From Holosporales bacterium (lineage in GTDB: Bacteria; Pseudomonadota; Alphaproteobacteria; RUG11792): a stretch of DNA of 9,457 bases. Shown here piece after piece: positions 1-6,925 of the stretch (positions are counted from its first letter, which is position 1; every line of letters begins with the position of its first letter). The translations under genes and the position numbers were made by a program. The notes under the pieces are model-generated. The model was not told where the DNA came from. It searched no databases and saw only the letters and a list, made by a program, of their open reading frames with translations. The DNA lies in NCBI GenBank assembly GCA_031279295.1, contig JAITIT010000053.1, positions 1-9,457 on the forward strand, read 5' to 3'.

Positions 1-822
1 GGCTCTACCTTCACGTCCAGTGGACAACATGCAGCTCAGCAGCAGCCTGGTTCCGATATACGGTATGACATCTCAATAACCTTAGAGGATGCATACAGGG
101 GTAAGAAGACGAGGTTGAAGTACACTACACTCATCAAGTGCGATGCGTGCTCAGGGACAGGGAGTGAGGGCAGTAAACGTCCGTCTCCATGTCCAACGTG
201 TGGTGGTAGAGGAAGCGTACGGCAGAACCATGGATTTATAACTCTTGAGCGTACGTGTCAGACATGCGGAGGTGTCGGTAGCGTTCTATCAGATCCATGT
301 AAGAGGTGTTCTGGTAGTGGACGCATCAAGGGGGAGAGGAACCTCGAGGTCGAGATACCTGCTGGAGTATCATCCGGGAGCAAGATAAGGATAGTCGGTG
401 AAGGAGAAGCTGGATACAAAGGTGCTTCTCCAGGAAATCTGTACATATTTGTCTCTGTCCTGTCTCATAAAATTTTCACGAGGAGCGATTCTGATTTGCG
501 CTGCTCGGTTCCAATCAGCATGGTTAGTGCAGCCCTCGGTACTAGGATCACAGTTCCCGATTTGGATGGCACTCAGTGTATCATCGATATTCCGCCTGGT
601 ACTCAGTCTGGGGCACAGTTCAAGGTGCGTGGTAAGGGTATGCCAATTGTGAATTCCTCGAGACGTGGAGATTTGATTGCAGATATTATTGCCGAAACTC
701 CAGTATCCCTGTCGAAGGGCCAGAGAGAAATTTTAGAGCAGTTTGCGAGTGAGCGTGATGATAAGACCAATAGCCCGAACTCGTTTGAGTTCTTCAAGAA
801 GCTCAAGGACCTGTTTTCGTAG
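1..822 (+). CDS. dnaJ: Chaperone protein DnaJ (Hsp40), 3' part; 5' end outside window
   Basis: Co-chaperone that binds unfolded proteins and stimulates DnaK ATP hydrolysis in the cytoplasm. The frame is open from base 1, giving 273 visible residues. The J-domain and most of the Gly/Phe linker lie beyond the left edge, and visible residues 1-18 look like the end of that linker. The first beta-domain follows (SDIRYDISITLEDA), interrupted by a complete zinc-binding domain with four CxxCxGxG repeats: Cys47/50, 64/67, 86/89 and 100/103. After that come the substrate-binding C-terminal domains, with characteristic VEIPAGV, GEGEAG, PGNLYIFV and GRGDL-like (RRGDLIA) stretches. Four intact zinc motifs make it a type I DnaJ rather than a CbpA-like protein. 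A TTG at 115 is internal, not a start. The next gene begins 12 bases after the stop, so the two may be co-transcribed. No grpE or dnaK is visible here. Confidence 0.97.
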   Translation, partial: GSTFTSSGQHAAQQQPGSDIRYDISITLEDAYRGKKTRLKYTTLIKCDACSGTGSEGSKRPSPCPTCGGRGSVRQNHGFITLERTCQTCGGVGSVLSDPCKRCSGSGRIKGERNLEVEIPAGVSSGSKIRIVGEGEAGYKGASPGNLYIFVSVLSHKIFTRSDSDLRCSVPISMVSAALGTRITVPDLDGTQCIIDIPPGTQSGAQFKVRGKGMPIVNSSRRGDLIADIIAETPVSLSKGQREILEQFASERDDKTNSPNSFEFFKKLKDLFS

Positions 823-834
823 CGTGCAACTTTC

Positions 835-1722
835 ATGAGTGCAAGGCCGCGGGATTCTGTAAGTGATGTAGATGAGCTGATGGAGCAGCGTATCGTTAAC
901 CTTGTGGATGTATCTGGGTTTATGTACCGTGCCTTCTATGCATTCCCAAGCTTAACTTATAATGATGCTGAAGTCGGGGCTTTATATGGATTCTGTGTGA
1001 CCATGCTGAAGCTTATTCCTCGATTCCCAAGTTCGATGTTTATAGCAGCATGTGACAGCGGCAGGCGTACGTTCCGAAACGAGATATACGATGGATACAA
1101 GGCGAACAGGCTAAAGACGCCAGATGCTCTACTTACACAGATTCCACTAATCAAGGAAGCATGCCGTAAGTTTGGGTTTTCTACTGTGGAGGCTCCTGGG
1201 TTTGAGGCAGATGACATCATAGCAACCTACGTAGCGAAGCTGTCAGGTAATCATAGACTAAACATCATCTCGTCCGACAAAGATTTGATGCAGCTCATTG
1301 GCAGTGGGATAACGATGTATGATCCAGCGAAGCAAAGATATGTTACCGAGGATGATGTCATTCGAAAATTTGGAGTTACAAGCAACAAGGTACTGGATGT
1401 GCTGGCACTGACTGGAGACAGCTCAGACAATATCCCAGGAGTTGCTGGTATCGGTCCAAAAACCGCTGCTGCGTGGATCAGTGAGTTTGGTTCAGTTGAG
1501 AATCTAATCGCCAACATCGCACGTTTGCCGCGAAACAGAAAACGACAGCTCCTTGAAGAGGGTACTACCAGTGCTGTTATGTCAAAGGAGCTCGCGGCTC
1601 TCAGGTATGATTTAAATTTGCCGTTTGCATACGGCATTTCCGTACCATGTAAGCTCCCGGCATTCTTTGCACGCCATGGATTCAACTCACTACTGAAAAT
1701 GATGGGGGAGTATGAGTTGTGA
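835..1722 (+). CDS. Stand-alone 5'-3' exonuclease (PolA N-terminal, FEN-like domain)
   Basis: Predicted metal-dependent 5' nuclease that removes RNA primers and 5' flaps during lagging-strand synthesis and repair. The 295 residues match only the N-terminal exonuclease domain of DNA polymerase I. The acidic metal-binding set is complete: Asp25 (LVDVSGFMYRAFYAF), Asp74 (CDSGRRTFR), Glu124/Asp126/Asp127 (FEADD), Asp148/Asp150 (SSDKD) and Asp195/Asp198 (GDSSDNIPGV). Lys89 lies in the arch motif YKANR, and a helix-hairpin-helix GVAGIGPKTA spans 202-211. The protein then stops with TGA, and I find no 3'-5' exonuclease or polymerase sequence in any frame before the next gene. Start choice is uncertain. 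ATG 835 adds about 15 residues that the family usually lacks, while in-frame ATG 880 (MEQRIVNLVD) gives the normal N-terminus. Neither has a strong ribosome site. It could be a separate-subunit arrangement of PolA or an ExoIX/YpcP-like enzyme. The nuclease activity call is firm, the cellular role inferred. Confidence 0.93.
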   Translation: MSARPRDSVSDVDELMEQRIVNLVDVSGFMYRAFYAFPSLTYNDAEVGALYGFCVTMLKLIPRFPSSMFIAACDSGRRTFRNEIYDGYKANRLKTPDALLTQIPLIKEACRKFGFSTVEAPGFEADDIIATYVAKLSGNHRLNIISSDKDLMQLIGSGITMYDPAKQRYVTEDDVIRKFGVTSNKVLDVLALTGDSSDNIPGVAGIGPKTAAAWISEFGSVENLIANIARLPRNRKRQLLEEGTTSAVMSKELAALRYDLNLPFAYGISVPCKLPAFFARHGFNSLLKMMGEYEL

Positions 1723-1883
1723 AATTGGTCCCCTAAAATTGTACCAACGAGAATGATGGAGGTGGAGTATACTTGTCCTCGCATGGCTTAATCATACATA
1801 CAATCTCTCTTTCAATTTGATCATTGTGCTAGGACTAATAGAGTATCTTCTGGTAAGCTTTATTATGCTATCTTTAAACTATC

Positions 1884-1916
1884 TTGCATAGCTTATCATG
1901 TTTCGTGGCTATGCAA
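1884..1916 (-). repeat. 9-bp perfect inverted repeat just after the response-regulator stop
   Basis: TTGCATAGC (1884-1892) and GCTATGCAA (1908-1916) can pair perfectly around a 15-base loop, and the repeat begins at the base after the TAG stop (1917-1919) of the minus-strand regulator gene. The position suggests a 3'-end stem-loop for that transcript or a barrier between the convergent genes. No U-tract follows on the minus strand (GATAGTTTAAAG), so it is not a textbook intrinsic terminator. The first arm could alternatively make 5 bp with GCTAT at 1867-1871. The rest of the 1723-1916 spacer holds no credible gene. Confidence 0.45.
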
Positions 1917-2594
1917 CTAGGCACATATGGTGTATCCGATATGACGAACTGTTTTTATTACTCGTGGATCTTTCGCATCATCTCCAATCTTCTGGCGCAG
2001 GCGTGCAATTTGAACGTCGACAGTCCTCTCGGAAACGCGAAACGCAAACTTCTGCGCTAATTCACTCCTAGCACACGGATGATTAAGCCTCTGGCAAAGT
2101 GTACGCAGCAGTGTTAATTCCATCGTTGATAAATATACATTCGACTCACCGTGCCTCAGCTCACCAGACAATATATTAAACTCACAGAATCCTAACTTCA
2201 AAACTCTGGTGTGGTACTGAGATTGTGATCTAGCAATGATCGCGTTTATTCTTGCAATCAGCTCTCTTTCTTCAAATGGTTTAGTTAAGTAATCATCGAC
2301 CCCAGCCTCAAACCCAGCGATTTTACTGTTTATATCGCTCATTGCCGTTAGCATTAGTGTTGGCACCATGCTAAAGCGAAACTGCGATTCTCTAAGCGAC
2401 CTCACGAACTCTATGCCAGATACATTAGGCATCATCCAATCAACAACTAATATGTCAAAACGATCCACTGCGATCAGCTCGTTAGCTTCCAATGCTGATT
2501 TCGCCCCGGTCACGCGAAACCCGCCGGCCATCAGCGTTAACGTAATGAGGTGAAGAAGACGCTCATCATCATCTACAACAAGTACTGATTTCAC
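1917..2594 (-). CDS. OmpR/PhoB-family two-component response regulator
   Basis: DNA-binding transcription regulator controlled by phosphorylation from a histidine kinase; no kinase is in the window. At 225 residues it is a normal length for the family. The receiver domain (about 1-122) has the acidic pocket Asp8-Asp10 (VVDDDERL), the phospho-acceptor Asp52 in VVDWMMP, the switch Thr83 (LTA) and Lys105 (TKPF). The winged-helix effector domain (about 130-225) has the recognition helix near 188-204 (SERTVDVQIARLRQKIG) and the terminal wing VIKTVRHIGYTI. The VDWMMP and ISDxDSKIAGFEAGVDDYLTKPFE-like stretches resemble alphaproteobacterial OmpR/PetR rather than CtrA, but this is by eye. The start is GTG at 2594. 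Upstream in frame there is a TAG at 2604-2606, and AGGT lies 7 bases before the GTG, so this start is well bounded. It is transcribed away from rpoZ and converges on the exonuclease gene. Confidence 0.93.
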   Translation of the reverse strand: MKSVLVVDDDERLLHLITLTLMAGGFRVTGAKSALEANELIAVDRFDILVVDWMMPNVSGIEFVRSLRESQFRFSMVPTLMLTAMSDINSKIAGFEAGVDDYLTKPFEERELIARINAIIARSQSQYHTRVLKLGFCEFNILSGELRHGESNVYLSTMELTLLRTLCQRLNHPCARSELAQKFAFRVSERTVDVQIARLRQKIGDDAKDPRVIKTVRHIGYTICA

Positions 2595-2609
2595 AGGTAT
2601 GACCTACAC

Positions 2610-2635
2610 GTGATACTGATGCAATAGTGTATCAC
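2610..2635. repeat. Inverted repeat upstream of the response-regulator gene (possible operator)
   Basis: GTGATAC (2610-2616) is repeated inverted as GTATCAC (2629-2635), with two further matching pairs outside a single mismatch (2607-2608 with 2637-2638). It lies 16 to 41 bases upstream of the GTG start. On the minus strand a weak candidate promoter overlaps it: TTGCAA at 2652-2647, and TACACT 15 bases on or CACTAT 17 bases on. Such a location would suit autoregulation by the OmpR-family protein, but OmpR-type sites are usually direct repeats. Seven-base inverted repeats with this spacing also occur by chance several times in a window of this size. Confidence 0.3.
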
Positions 2636-2802
2636 ATGAACATAAATTGCAACGGGTTGGTATGCAGTCCTCCATACTTAGCGATAATACACCTCAGATG
2701 TTTAAGGCGTTTACTGCAACATTGAGTGGGCTCCTTTAGTTAGATGTCTCTAACGATGACGGGTTCACCTTTTCGAAAATTACCTCGCACATTAGTGGTT
2801 TG

Positions 2803-2811
2803 TGGTATACT
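2803..2811 (+). promoter_or_regulatory. Extended -10 promoter candidate for rpoZ-gltX
   Basis: TGGTATACT fits an extended -10 element (TGn followed by TATACT at 2806-2811, five of six matches to TATAAT). No good -35 hexamer is visible at 16-18 bases upstream, which is common for extended -10 promoters. Transcription would start near 2818 and leave a leader of about 33 bases before the rpoZ ATG. It is the best promoter-like sequence in the 256-base divergent spacer 2595-2850, which otherwise shows no gene. It also holds a small GTTAGA/TCTAAC hairpin at 2739-2754 of doubtful meaning. Confidence 0.45.
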
Positions 2812-2850
2812 ATAACACTGGCATCCGTTGTCACCGAGGTTATTTTCTGT

Positions 2851-3276
2851 ATGGCTAGAGTCACCGTAGAAGACTGCGTTGAGAAGGTGAACAACAGGTT
2901 CGCGTTGGTCCTAATGTCTGCACAGAGAGCGAAGGATATAGCTCGTGGGGCGCAACCGTCTGTTCCGAAGGATAACGATAAACCTACAATTATCGCTCTT
3001 CGGGAAATTGCGGAGGAGGCCATTTCGATTGACGGTCTATACGTGTTGACGAAAAATAGGATGACGGAAGATCCCGAAATTCAGGAAGTTAACAACGTTA
3101 CCATTTCTCAGGCTAGCGCCATTGTTGATGATACCGGTGGTGACGACGACGGAGAGTCTTTACTGGACGATGAGGATCTCGCAGCACTAATGGATATCGA
3201 TGCAATTCTAGAAGAAGAGGATGAAAGCGATGGAGCTATGGACGCTGACGTCGATACTGGCATGAAAAAAAAGTAA
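2851..3276 (+). CDS. rpoZ: DNA-directed RNA polymerase subunit omega, with acidic C-terminal tail
   Basis: Small RNA polymerase subunit that clamps the C-terminal part of beta' and aids core assembly. The first about 70 residues carry the family pattern: MARVTVEDC at the N-terminus, NNRFALVLMSAQRAKDI at 14-30, the NDKPTIIALREIA segment at 42-54 and a final helix to about 70. ATG 2851 is chosen because MARVT is the canonical omega N-terminus. The frame is open back to a TTG at 2800, but that would add 17 unrelated residues and would remove the promoter-like sequence. A weak GAGG lies 11 bases upstream of the ATG. At 141 residues it is much longer than the 91-residue E. coli protein. The excess is a low-complexity acidic tail, with 21 Asp/Glu among residues 93-137, ending in MKKK. 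Its stop codon overlaps the start of gltX by one base, so the two genes are expected to form a coupled operon. Confidence 0.93.
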   Translation: MARVTVEDCVEKVNNRFALVLMSAQRAKDIARGAQPSVPKDNDKPTIIALREIAEEAISIDGLYVLTKNRMTEDPEIQEVNNVTISQASAIVDDTGGDDDGESLLDDEDLAALMDIDAILEEEDESDGAMDADVDTGMKKK

Positions 3277-3278
3277 TG
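3267..3278 (+). promoter_or_regulatory. A AAA AAG slippery heptamer at the rpoZ stop / gltX start (possible -1 frameshift site)
   Basis: Eight consecutive A residues (3265-3272) precede G, and in the rpoZ frame the codons read AAA AAA AAG TAA. The heptamer A AAA AAG (3267-3273) is therefore in the register used by the E. coli dnaX -1 frameshift site, with the zero-frame stop immediately after it. A -1 slip would read GTA, then the gltX ATG, in the gltX frame without any stop, producing an omega-GluRS fusion. The sequence and register are directly visible; actual frameshifting is inference. Only a very weak short hairpin (CCC/GGG) is seen downstream. The TAATG overlap alone would already support reinitiation-coupled translation. 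Confidence 0.4.
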
Positions 3279-4667
3279 TTCCCGAGGGTAAGATTTGCGC
3301 CAAGCCCAACTGGGGTGCTTCATATCGGATCCGTACGGACTGCGTTGTTTAATTGGTTATATGCTAGACATAATGGCGGAAAGTTCTTGCTGAGGATAGA
3401 AGATACCGACAAGGTTCGATCCACCGAGCAGAATACAAAACTCATTTTCGAGATACTCGAATGGCTCGGAATCGATTGGGATGAAGAACCGGTAATACAA
3501 TCGACTCGTCTCACGAGACACCGAGAAGTTGCTGAGACGATGGTAGAGGAAGGCACGGCATACCGCTGCTGCTGCTCCCCAGAGGAATTGGCAGCCAAGA
3601 AGGAGAAAGCTCTTTCTAACGGCAAGCCGTATAAATACGATGGGACCTGCCGTGATAGAAACATAACCAACCTACAGTCTGTAATTAGGCTCAAATCCAA
3701 GCTGGACGGAAATACGAAAGTGACGGATCTGGTACAGGGAAGTGTTGTGGTTGAGAATTCTCAGCTCGACGATATTGTGTTGCTTAGGTCGGATGGGACT
3801 CCTACATACATGCTATCGGTTGTCGTGGATGACCACGATATGGACATCACACATATCATAAGGGGGGACGACCATCTTACTAACACATTCAAGCAGATAC
3901 AGATATACGAGGCATGCGGATGGACGACTCCCTCATTCGCACACATACCATTAATATATGGACCGGATGGCGCTAAGTTATCTAAACGGCATGGTGCCGC
4001 CAGCGCTGTTGATTATCGAGAACTCGGGTACCTTCCGGAGACCATCTCTAACTATCTACTGCGCCTTGGATGGAGTCATGGTAACGATGAAATCATATCA
4101 AGAGCCGAGGCTATCGAGTGGTTCGACCTCAAGAACATCGGTAAGTCGCCGTCGAGGTTCGATATGAAGAAGCTACAGAACCTCAATGCACACTACATCA
4201 GGCAGAGAGACAACGCATCGCTACTAAGTTACATGCTTCCGTTTTTGAAGGAGCAGATTAGTGAGGCTGAGGAGAAGAGGCTCCTTCGTGGGATGGATGA
4301 CCTGAAGGCTAGGGCTAAGACGGTGGTTGACCTCGCAGAGGCAACAACGGTGTATGTCGAGGCACCGACACACTATGATGACGCATGTTCGAAGTACGCA
4401 ACCGATATTCATATCGCTCTGTTGCATGATGTCGTTTCGGTACTCGATGGAATCAGCGGTTCTGTAACCGAGGAGCAGATTGCGCAGAGCATCAAGGAAC
4501 TGGCAGAACAGCAAGGAGTAAAGCTGATTGAGATAGCACAGGCAATGCGGGCAGCTCTGTGCGGTAGGCTCGTGTCTCCCAGTGTTTTCCAGATAATCGA
4601 AATAATTGGGATAAAGGAAACTGTTAACAGGATAAACTCATTCATGGCATATACCAACTGCAAGTGA
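3276..4667 (+). CDS. gltX: Glutamate--tRNA ligase (GluRS)
   Basis: Class I aminoacyl-tRNA synthetase that charges tRNA-Glu with glutamate in the cytoplasm. The 463 residues match the usual bacterial GluRS length. The Rossmann-fold signature RFAPSPTGVLHIGS holds the HIGH-type motif HIGS at 16-19. LLRIEDTD follows at 38-45, VDDHDMDITHIIRGDDHL marks the end of the catalytic domain, and the KMSKS-type loop is KLSKR at 234-238. The C-terminal helical anticodon-binding region fills about 300-463. A short Cys cluster (RCCCSPEE, 97-104) lies in the insertion between catalytic halves. The start is ATG 3276, overlapping the rpoZ TAA by one base. No strong ribosome site is seen, so translation may depend on ribosomes finishing rpoZ. 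Alphaproteobacteria often carry two GluRS copies, one of them charging tRNA-Gln for GatCAB. Which type this is cannot be decided by eye. Confidence 0.96.
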   Translation: MFPRVRFAPSPTGVLHIGSVRTALFNWLYARHNGGKFLLRIEDTDKVRSTEQNTKLIFEILEWLGIDWDEEPVIQSTRLTRHREVAETMVEEGTAYRCCCSPEELAAKKEKALSNGKPYKYDGTCRDRNITNLQSVIRLKSKLDGNTKVTDLVQGSVVVENSQLDDIVLLRSDGTPTYMLSVVVDDHDMDITHIIRGDDHLTNTFKQIQIYEACGWTTPSFAHIPLIYGPDGAKLSKRHGAASAVDYRELGYLPETISNYLLRLGWSHGNDEIISRAEAIEWFDLKNIGKSPSRFDMKKLQNLNAHYIRQRDNASLLSYMLPFLKEQISEAEEKRLLRGMDDLKARAKTVVDLAEATTVYVEAPTHYDDACSKYATDIHIALLHDVVSVLDGISGSVTEEQIAQSIKELAEQQGVKLIEIAQAMRAALCGRLVSPSVFQIIEIIGIKETVNRINSFMAYTNCK

Positions 4668-4770
4668 GGTCTTCACCGAGGATAATCCCGAAGTGTGATG
4701 TTATGCGTGTCAGAGAAGAAGAAATTCAAGTTATATCCTGTTGGACACTTCCACATTGATATCACAGAAG

Positions 4771-5469
4771 TTAGAGTTTGTTGATATGACCGATAAGGCT
4801 CTTCCTGGCTTTGGAATGGCCTGCAACTGGTCTTCTATGATTAGTATGATGAGCTCTCCTTATGCTTGATTTGTAATTGGAAGCTTCTGATGTGTACATT
4901 GGTACCGGCATTGCCATTCTGTTGATCTCTTGAAAATATAACTGATTCCACGTGCGTCCGAATGGATCACGTCTGTTGCAGCAGTATGCTGCTATGTACC
5001 TCGATAACTTTACGCTATCCTCGACCAACACTTCAACTCTAACCTTCGATGGTTTCCTATTGTGAATGCCTAGTCTCATCGCTGCGCCATACGAGAGGTC
5101 AATGATCCTGCCAGCGTACACGTACGGTCCGCGATCGTCTATAATTACCACGACCGATTTCCCAGTAACAAGGCTTGTCACCTTCACAACAGATGGTAGC
5201 GGTAAGGTCTTATGGGCAGCTGTCATGGCCATCTTATCGAATGGTTCGCCTGTTGCCTTCTTCTTCCCGTGGCAATCATCCCCATACCACGATGCAAGAC
5301 CAACCTCGTCATACTCGTAGTAGAGCTGTGGATGGTGCCACGAACCCCTACAGTAGTAAGGTTTACATGAGACACATGTAGGGCCAACAGGAGTGCGATG
5401 AACGCCAGTGCATCCTGTTAGCGTTGCTGTTACGATCGCTATGGTGCGCGCTCTACTTGCAATTCTCAT
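4771..5469 (-). CDS. rlpA: RlpA-family septal-ring lytic transglycosylase lipoprotein
   Basis: Outer-membrane-associated lipoprotein predicted to cleave peptidoglycan strands lacking stem peptides, as shown for the Pseudomonas enzyme. Residues 1-20 form a lipoprotein signal peptide: basic start (MRIASRAR), short hydrophobic core, and lipobox LTGC with Cys20 as the lipidated residue. The double-psi beta-barrel domain occupies about 56-135, with GLASWYG, GEPFD, TAAHKTLPLPSVVKVT, DDRGPYV and GRIIDLSYGAAMRLG. Glu75, Asp78 and His86 keep the spacing of the Pseudomonas RlpA catalytic residues (E120, D123, H131). There is no SPOR domain; the C-terminal 90 residues end in a basic, His-rich stretch I do not recognise. 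The gene starts inside the end of the M16 peptidase gene with a 17-base overlap, and has a good ribosome site (AGGGG, six bases before the ATG). Downstream, the convergent spacer to gltX (4668-4770) shows no terminator or gene. Confidence 0.93.
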   Translation of the reverse strand: MRIASRARTIAIVTATLTGCTGVHRTPVGPTCVSCKPYYCRGSWHHPQLYYEYDEVGLASWYGDDCHGKKKATGEPFDKMAMTAAHKTLPLPSVVKVTSLVTGKSVVVIIDDRGPYVYAGRIIDLSYGAAMRLGIHNRKPSKVRVEVLVEDSVKLSRYIAAYCCNRRDPFGRTWNQLYFQEINRMAMPVPMYTSEASNYKSSIRRAHHTNHRRPVAGHSKARKSLIGHINKL

Positions 5470-6709
5470 ACAGTGCCCCTATGTCATGATCGCAACCAAT
5501 CACTGCGAGTGTCGGGCTTGTACTGGTTATTTTCTCTATGCTCTCAACTATCGCGTCGATCGTAACTGCATCAATTTCCTCGATTACCTCAAGAGGCGTT
5601 ATAATTTTGCGTCGCAACAGGAGCTGGGTAGCTATATAGCATACCCTATCTATTGATGTTTCCAAGCCCTCGAGTTCTGCTACTTTTATCTGTGCCTTTG
5701 CTCTTTCAAGCTCCTCAATCGTGATATCTGATTTCATCTTATTGAGCTCTTCCAACGATATCTTGATGATGTCAGTAACGTGTTTGTCATCGCAGCCAGC
5801 GCGTACTCCAAACATTCCAGTGTCTCTGTATCCACGTCTGAATGCACCGATGGAGTACGCTAGGCCTCTCTTCTCTCTAACCTCTTGGAAGAGGCGGGAT
5901 GACATGCCATCACCAAGAATGACCTTCATCACTCTGACGGCATAATTGGATGGGTCATTGTATCCCACACCTTCAAATCCCATGACAATGTGACTCTGCC
6001 CAAGGGCCCTTTCGATGTATGTGTAACCACCGCTGTACCTCTGAACTTCTATGTCTTCTGTGCTGACAGCCTTCACATTACCTACATAGTCATTAGCTAG
6101 CGAGACAATCTCACTGTGCTCGATATCACCACTGGCGGCAAGCACAATTTTGTCGGCTGTATACTTCGTCATGTACTTTCGCAGATCATCTGGCATCATC
6201 GACCGAATGCTATCTTCGGTACCGAGTATGGGTTTCCCGAGCCTGCTCCCGGCGTAACACTTCTCCTGAAATTTTTCGAAGATAATGGCATCAGGCATGT
6301 CATCTACCATCTTGATCTCCTGTACGACGACATCCTTCTCCTTGGTAAATTCATCTGCATCCATGATGCTGTTTTGGATCATATCTGAGATTATGCTGAT
6401 CGCAAGTCTGACATCACGTTTTAAAACCCTGGCGTAATAAGCTGTAGCCTCCTTGTCTGTGTAGGCATTAATTACCCCGCCAACTTCCTCCATCTCCTTA
6501 GCTATCTGGAATGCAGTCCTAGTCTTGGTTCCCTTGAATGCCATGTGTTCAAGGAAGTGAGATGCGCCAGCCTGTCTATCATTTTCGTTAACAGATCCGA
6601 TGTTGATAAACACACCTAATGAAATGACTTGGTTATCAACCATTCTGTCGGTTACGACTGTCAATTCATTTTCAAGTTTGGTTGTAGTGATATCCATTAC
6701 TTGGTACAT
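5453..6709 (-). CDS. M16 family zinc metallopeptidase (processing-peptidase beta-like)
   Basis: Pitrilysin-class zinc peptidase related to the catalytic beta subunit of the mitochondrial processing peptidase and to Bacillus YmxG. The 418 residues are a normal one-chain length with two M16 halves. The inverted zinc motif HFLEH is at 51-55 (ligands His51 and His55, catalytic Glu54), and the third ligand is Glu131 in VVVQEIKM, at the expected distance. The N-terminal GSVNENDRQAGASHFLEHMAFKGT and the second-half SRLFQEVREKRGLAYSIGAF are family hallmarks. All catalytic residues are present, so it should be active. No signal peptide is seen. Start choice: ATG 6709, or in-frame ATG 6697 (MDITTTKLENELTVV), which is closer to many homologues; neither has a clear ribosome site. 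The gene overlaps rlpA by 17 bases and so leads a two-gene operon. Substrates are unknown; cleavage of peptides or leader sequences is inferred from family. Confidence 0.94.
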   Translation of the reverse strand: MYQVMDITTTKLENELTVVTDRMVDNQVISLGVFINIGSVNENDRQAGASHFLEHMAFKGTKTRTAFQIAKEMEEVGGVINAYTDKEATAYYARVLKRDVRLAISIISDMIQNSIMDADEFTKEKDVVVQEIKMVDDMPDAIIFEKFQEKCYAGSRLGKPILGTEDSIRSMMPDDLRKYMTKYTADKIVLAASGDIEHSEIVSLANDYVGNVKAVSTEDIEVQRYSGGYTYIERALGQSHIVMGFEGVGYNDPSNYAVRVMKVILGDGMSSRLFQEVREKRGLAYSIGAFRRGYRDTGMFGVRAGCDDKHVTDIIKISLEELNKMKSDITIEELERAKAQIKVAELEGLETSIDRVCYIATQLLLRRKIITPLEVIEEIDAVTIDAIVESIEKITSTSPTLAVIGCDHDIGALYENCK

Positions 6710-6737
6710 TACTTGATGTAGCTGGGACCGTCTGACC

Positions 6738-6766
6738 AGGGTATCGTTTCACAAACGGTCTGTCAA
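6738..6766 (-). promoter_or_regulatory. Promoter candidate for M16 peptidase-rlpA
   Basis: On the minus strand a perfect -35 hexamer TTGACA (6766-6761) is followed after 17 bases by TACCCT (6743-6738), a weak -10 with three of six matches. Transcription would start near 6731, leaving about 22 bases before ATG 6709. The short repeat GACCGT (6726-6731) and ACGGTC (6755-6760) flanks this promoter: one arm touches the -35 element and the other covers the predicted start site. The hexamer and spacing are good; the weak -10 keeps confidence moderate. Confidence 0.4.
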
Positions 6767-6925
6767 GCAGCAATGCCGGACATTGGATATAGTATTGCAA
6801 CGCCGATGCAAAATAGCCACACTGTTAACAGTCTTGGACATACAGCACTCTACTAATGTATGGAAGATATATAGAGTAATGATGAGATACCAGGATCTTG
6901 ATATAGCTATCTTTTAAGAGAACAA

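Noticed and set aside
1251..1784. Long 177-codon open frame on the minus strand opposite the exonuclease gene
   Set aside because: It lies antisense to a gene with complete catalytic motifs, its protein resembles no family, and it is best explained as a shadow of the real reading frame.
2739..2754. GTTAGA/TCTAAC hairpin in the regulator-rpoZ spacer
   Set aside because: A 6-bp stem is expected many times by chance in a window of this size, and no U-tract or promoter alignment supports a role.
2800..2850. Upstream TTG start that would add 17 residues to omega
   Set aside because: The canonical omega N-terminus MARVT begins at ATG 2851, and the upstream part coincides with a good extended -10 sequence.
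4668..4770. Possible bidirectional terminator between gltX and rlpA
   Set aside because: The only matching segments (TGTGAT and ATCACA) are about 65 bases apart and no T-rich tail follows, so no terminator can be called.
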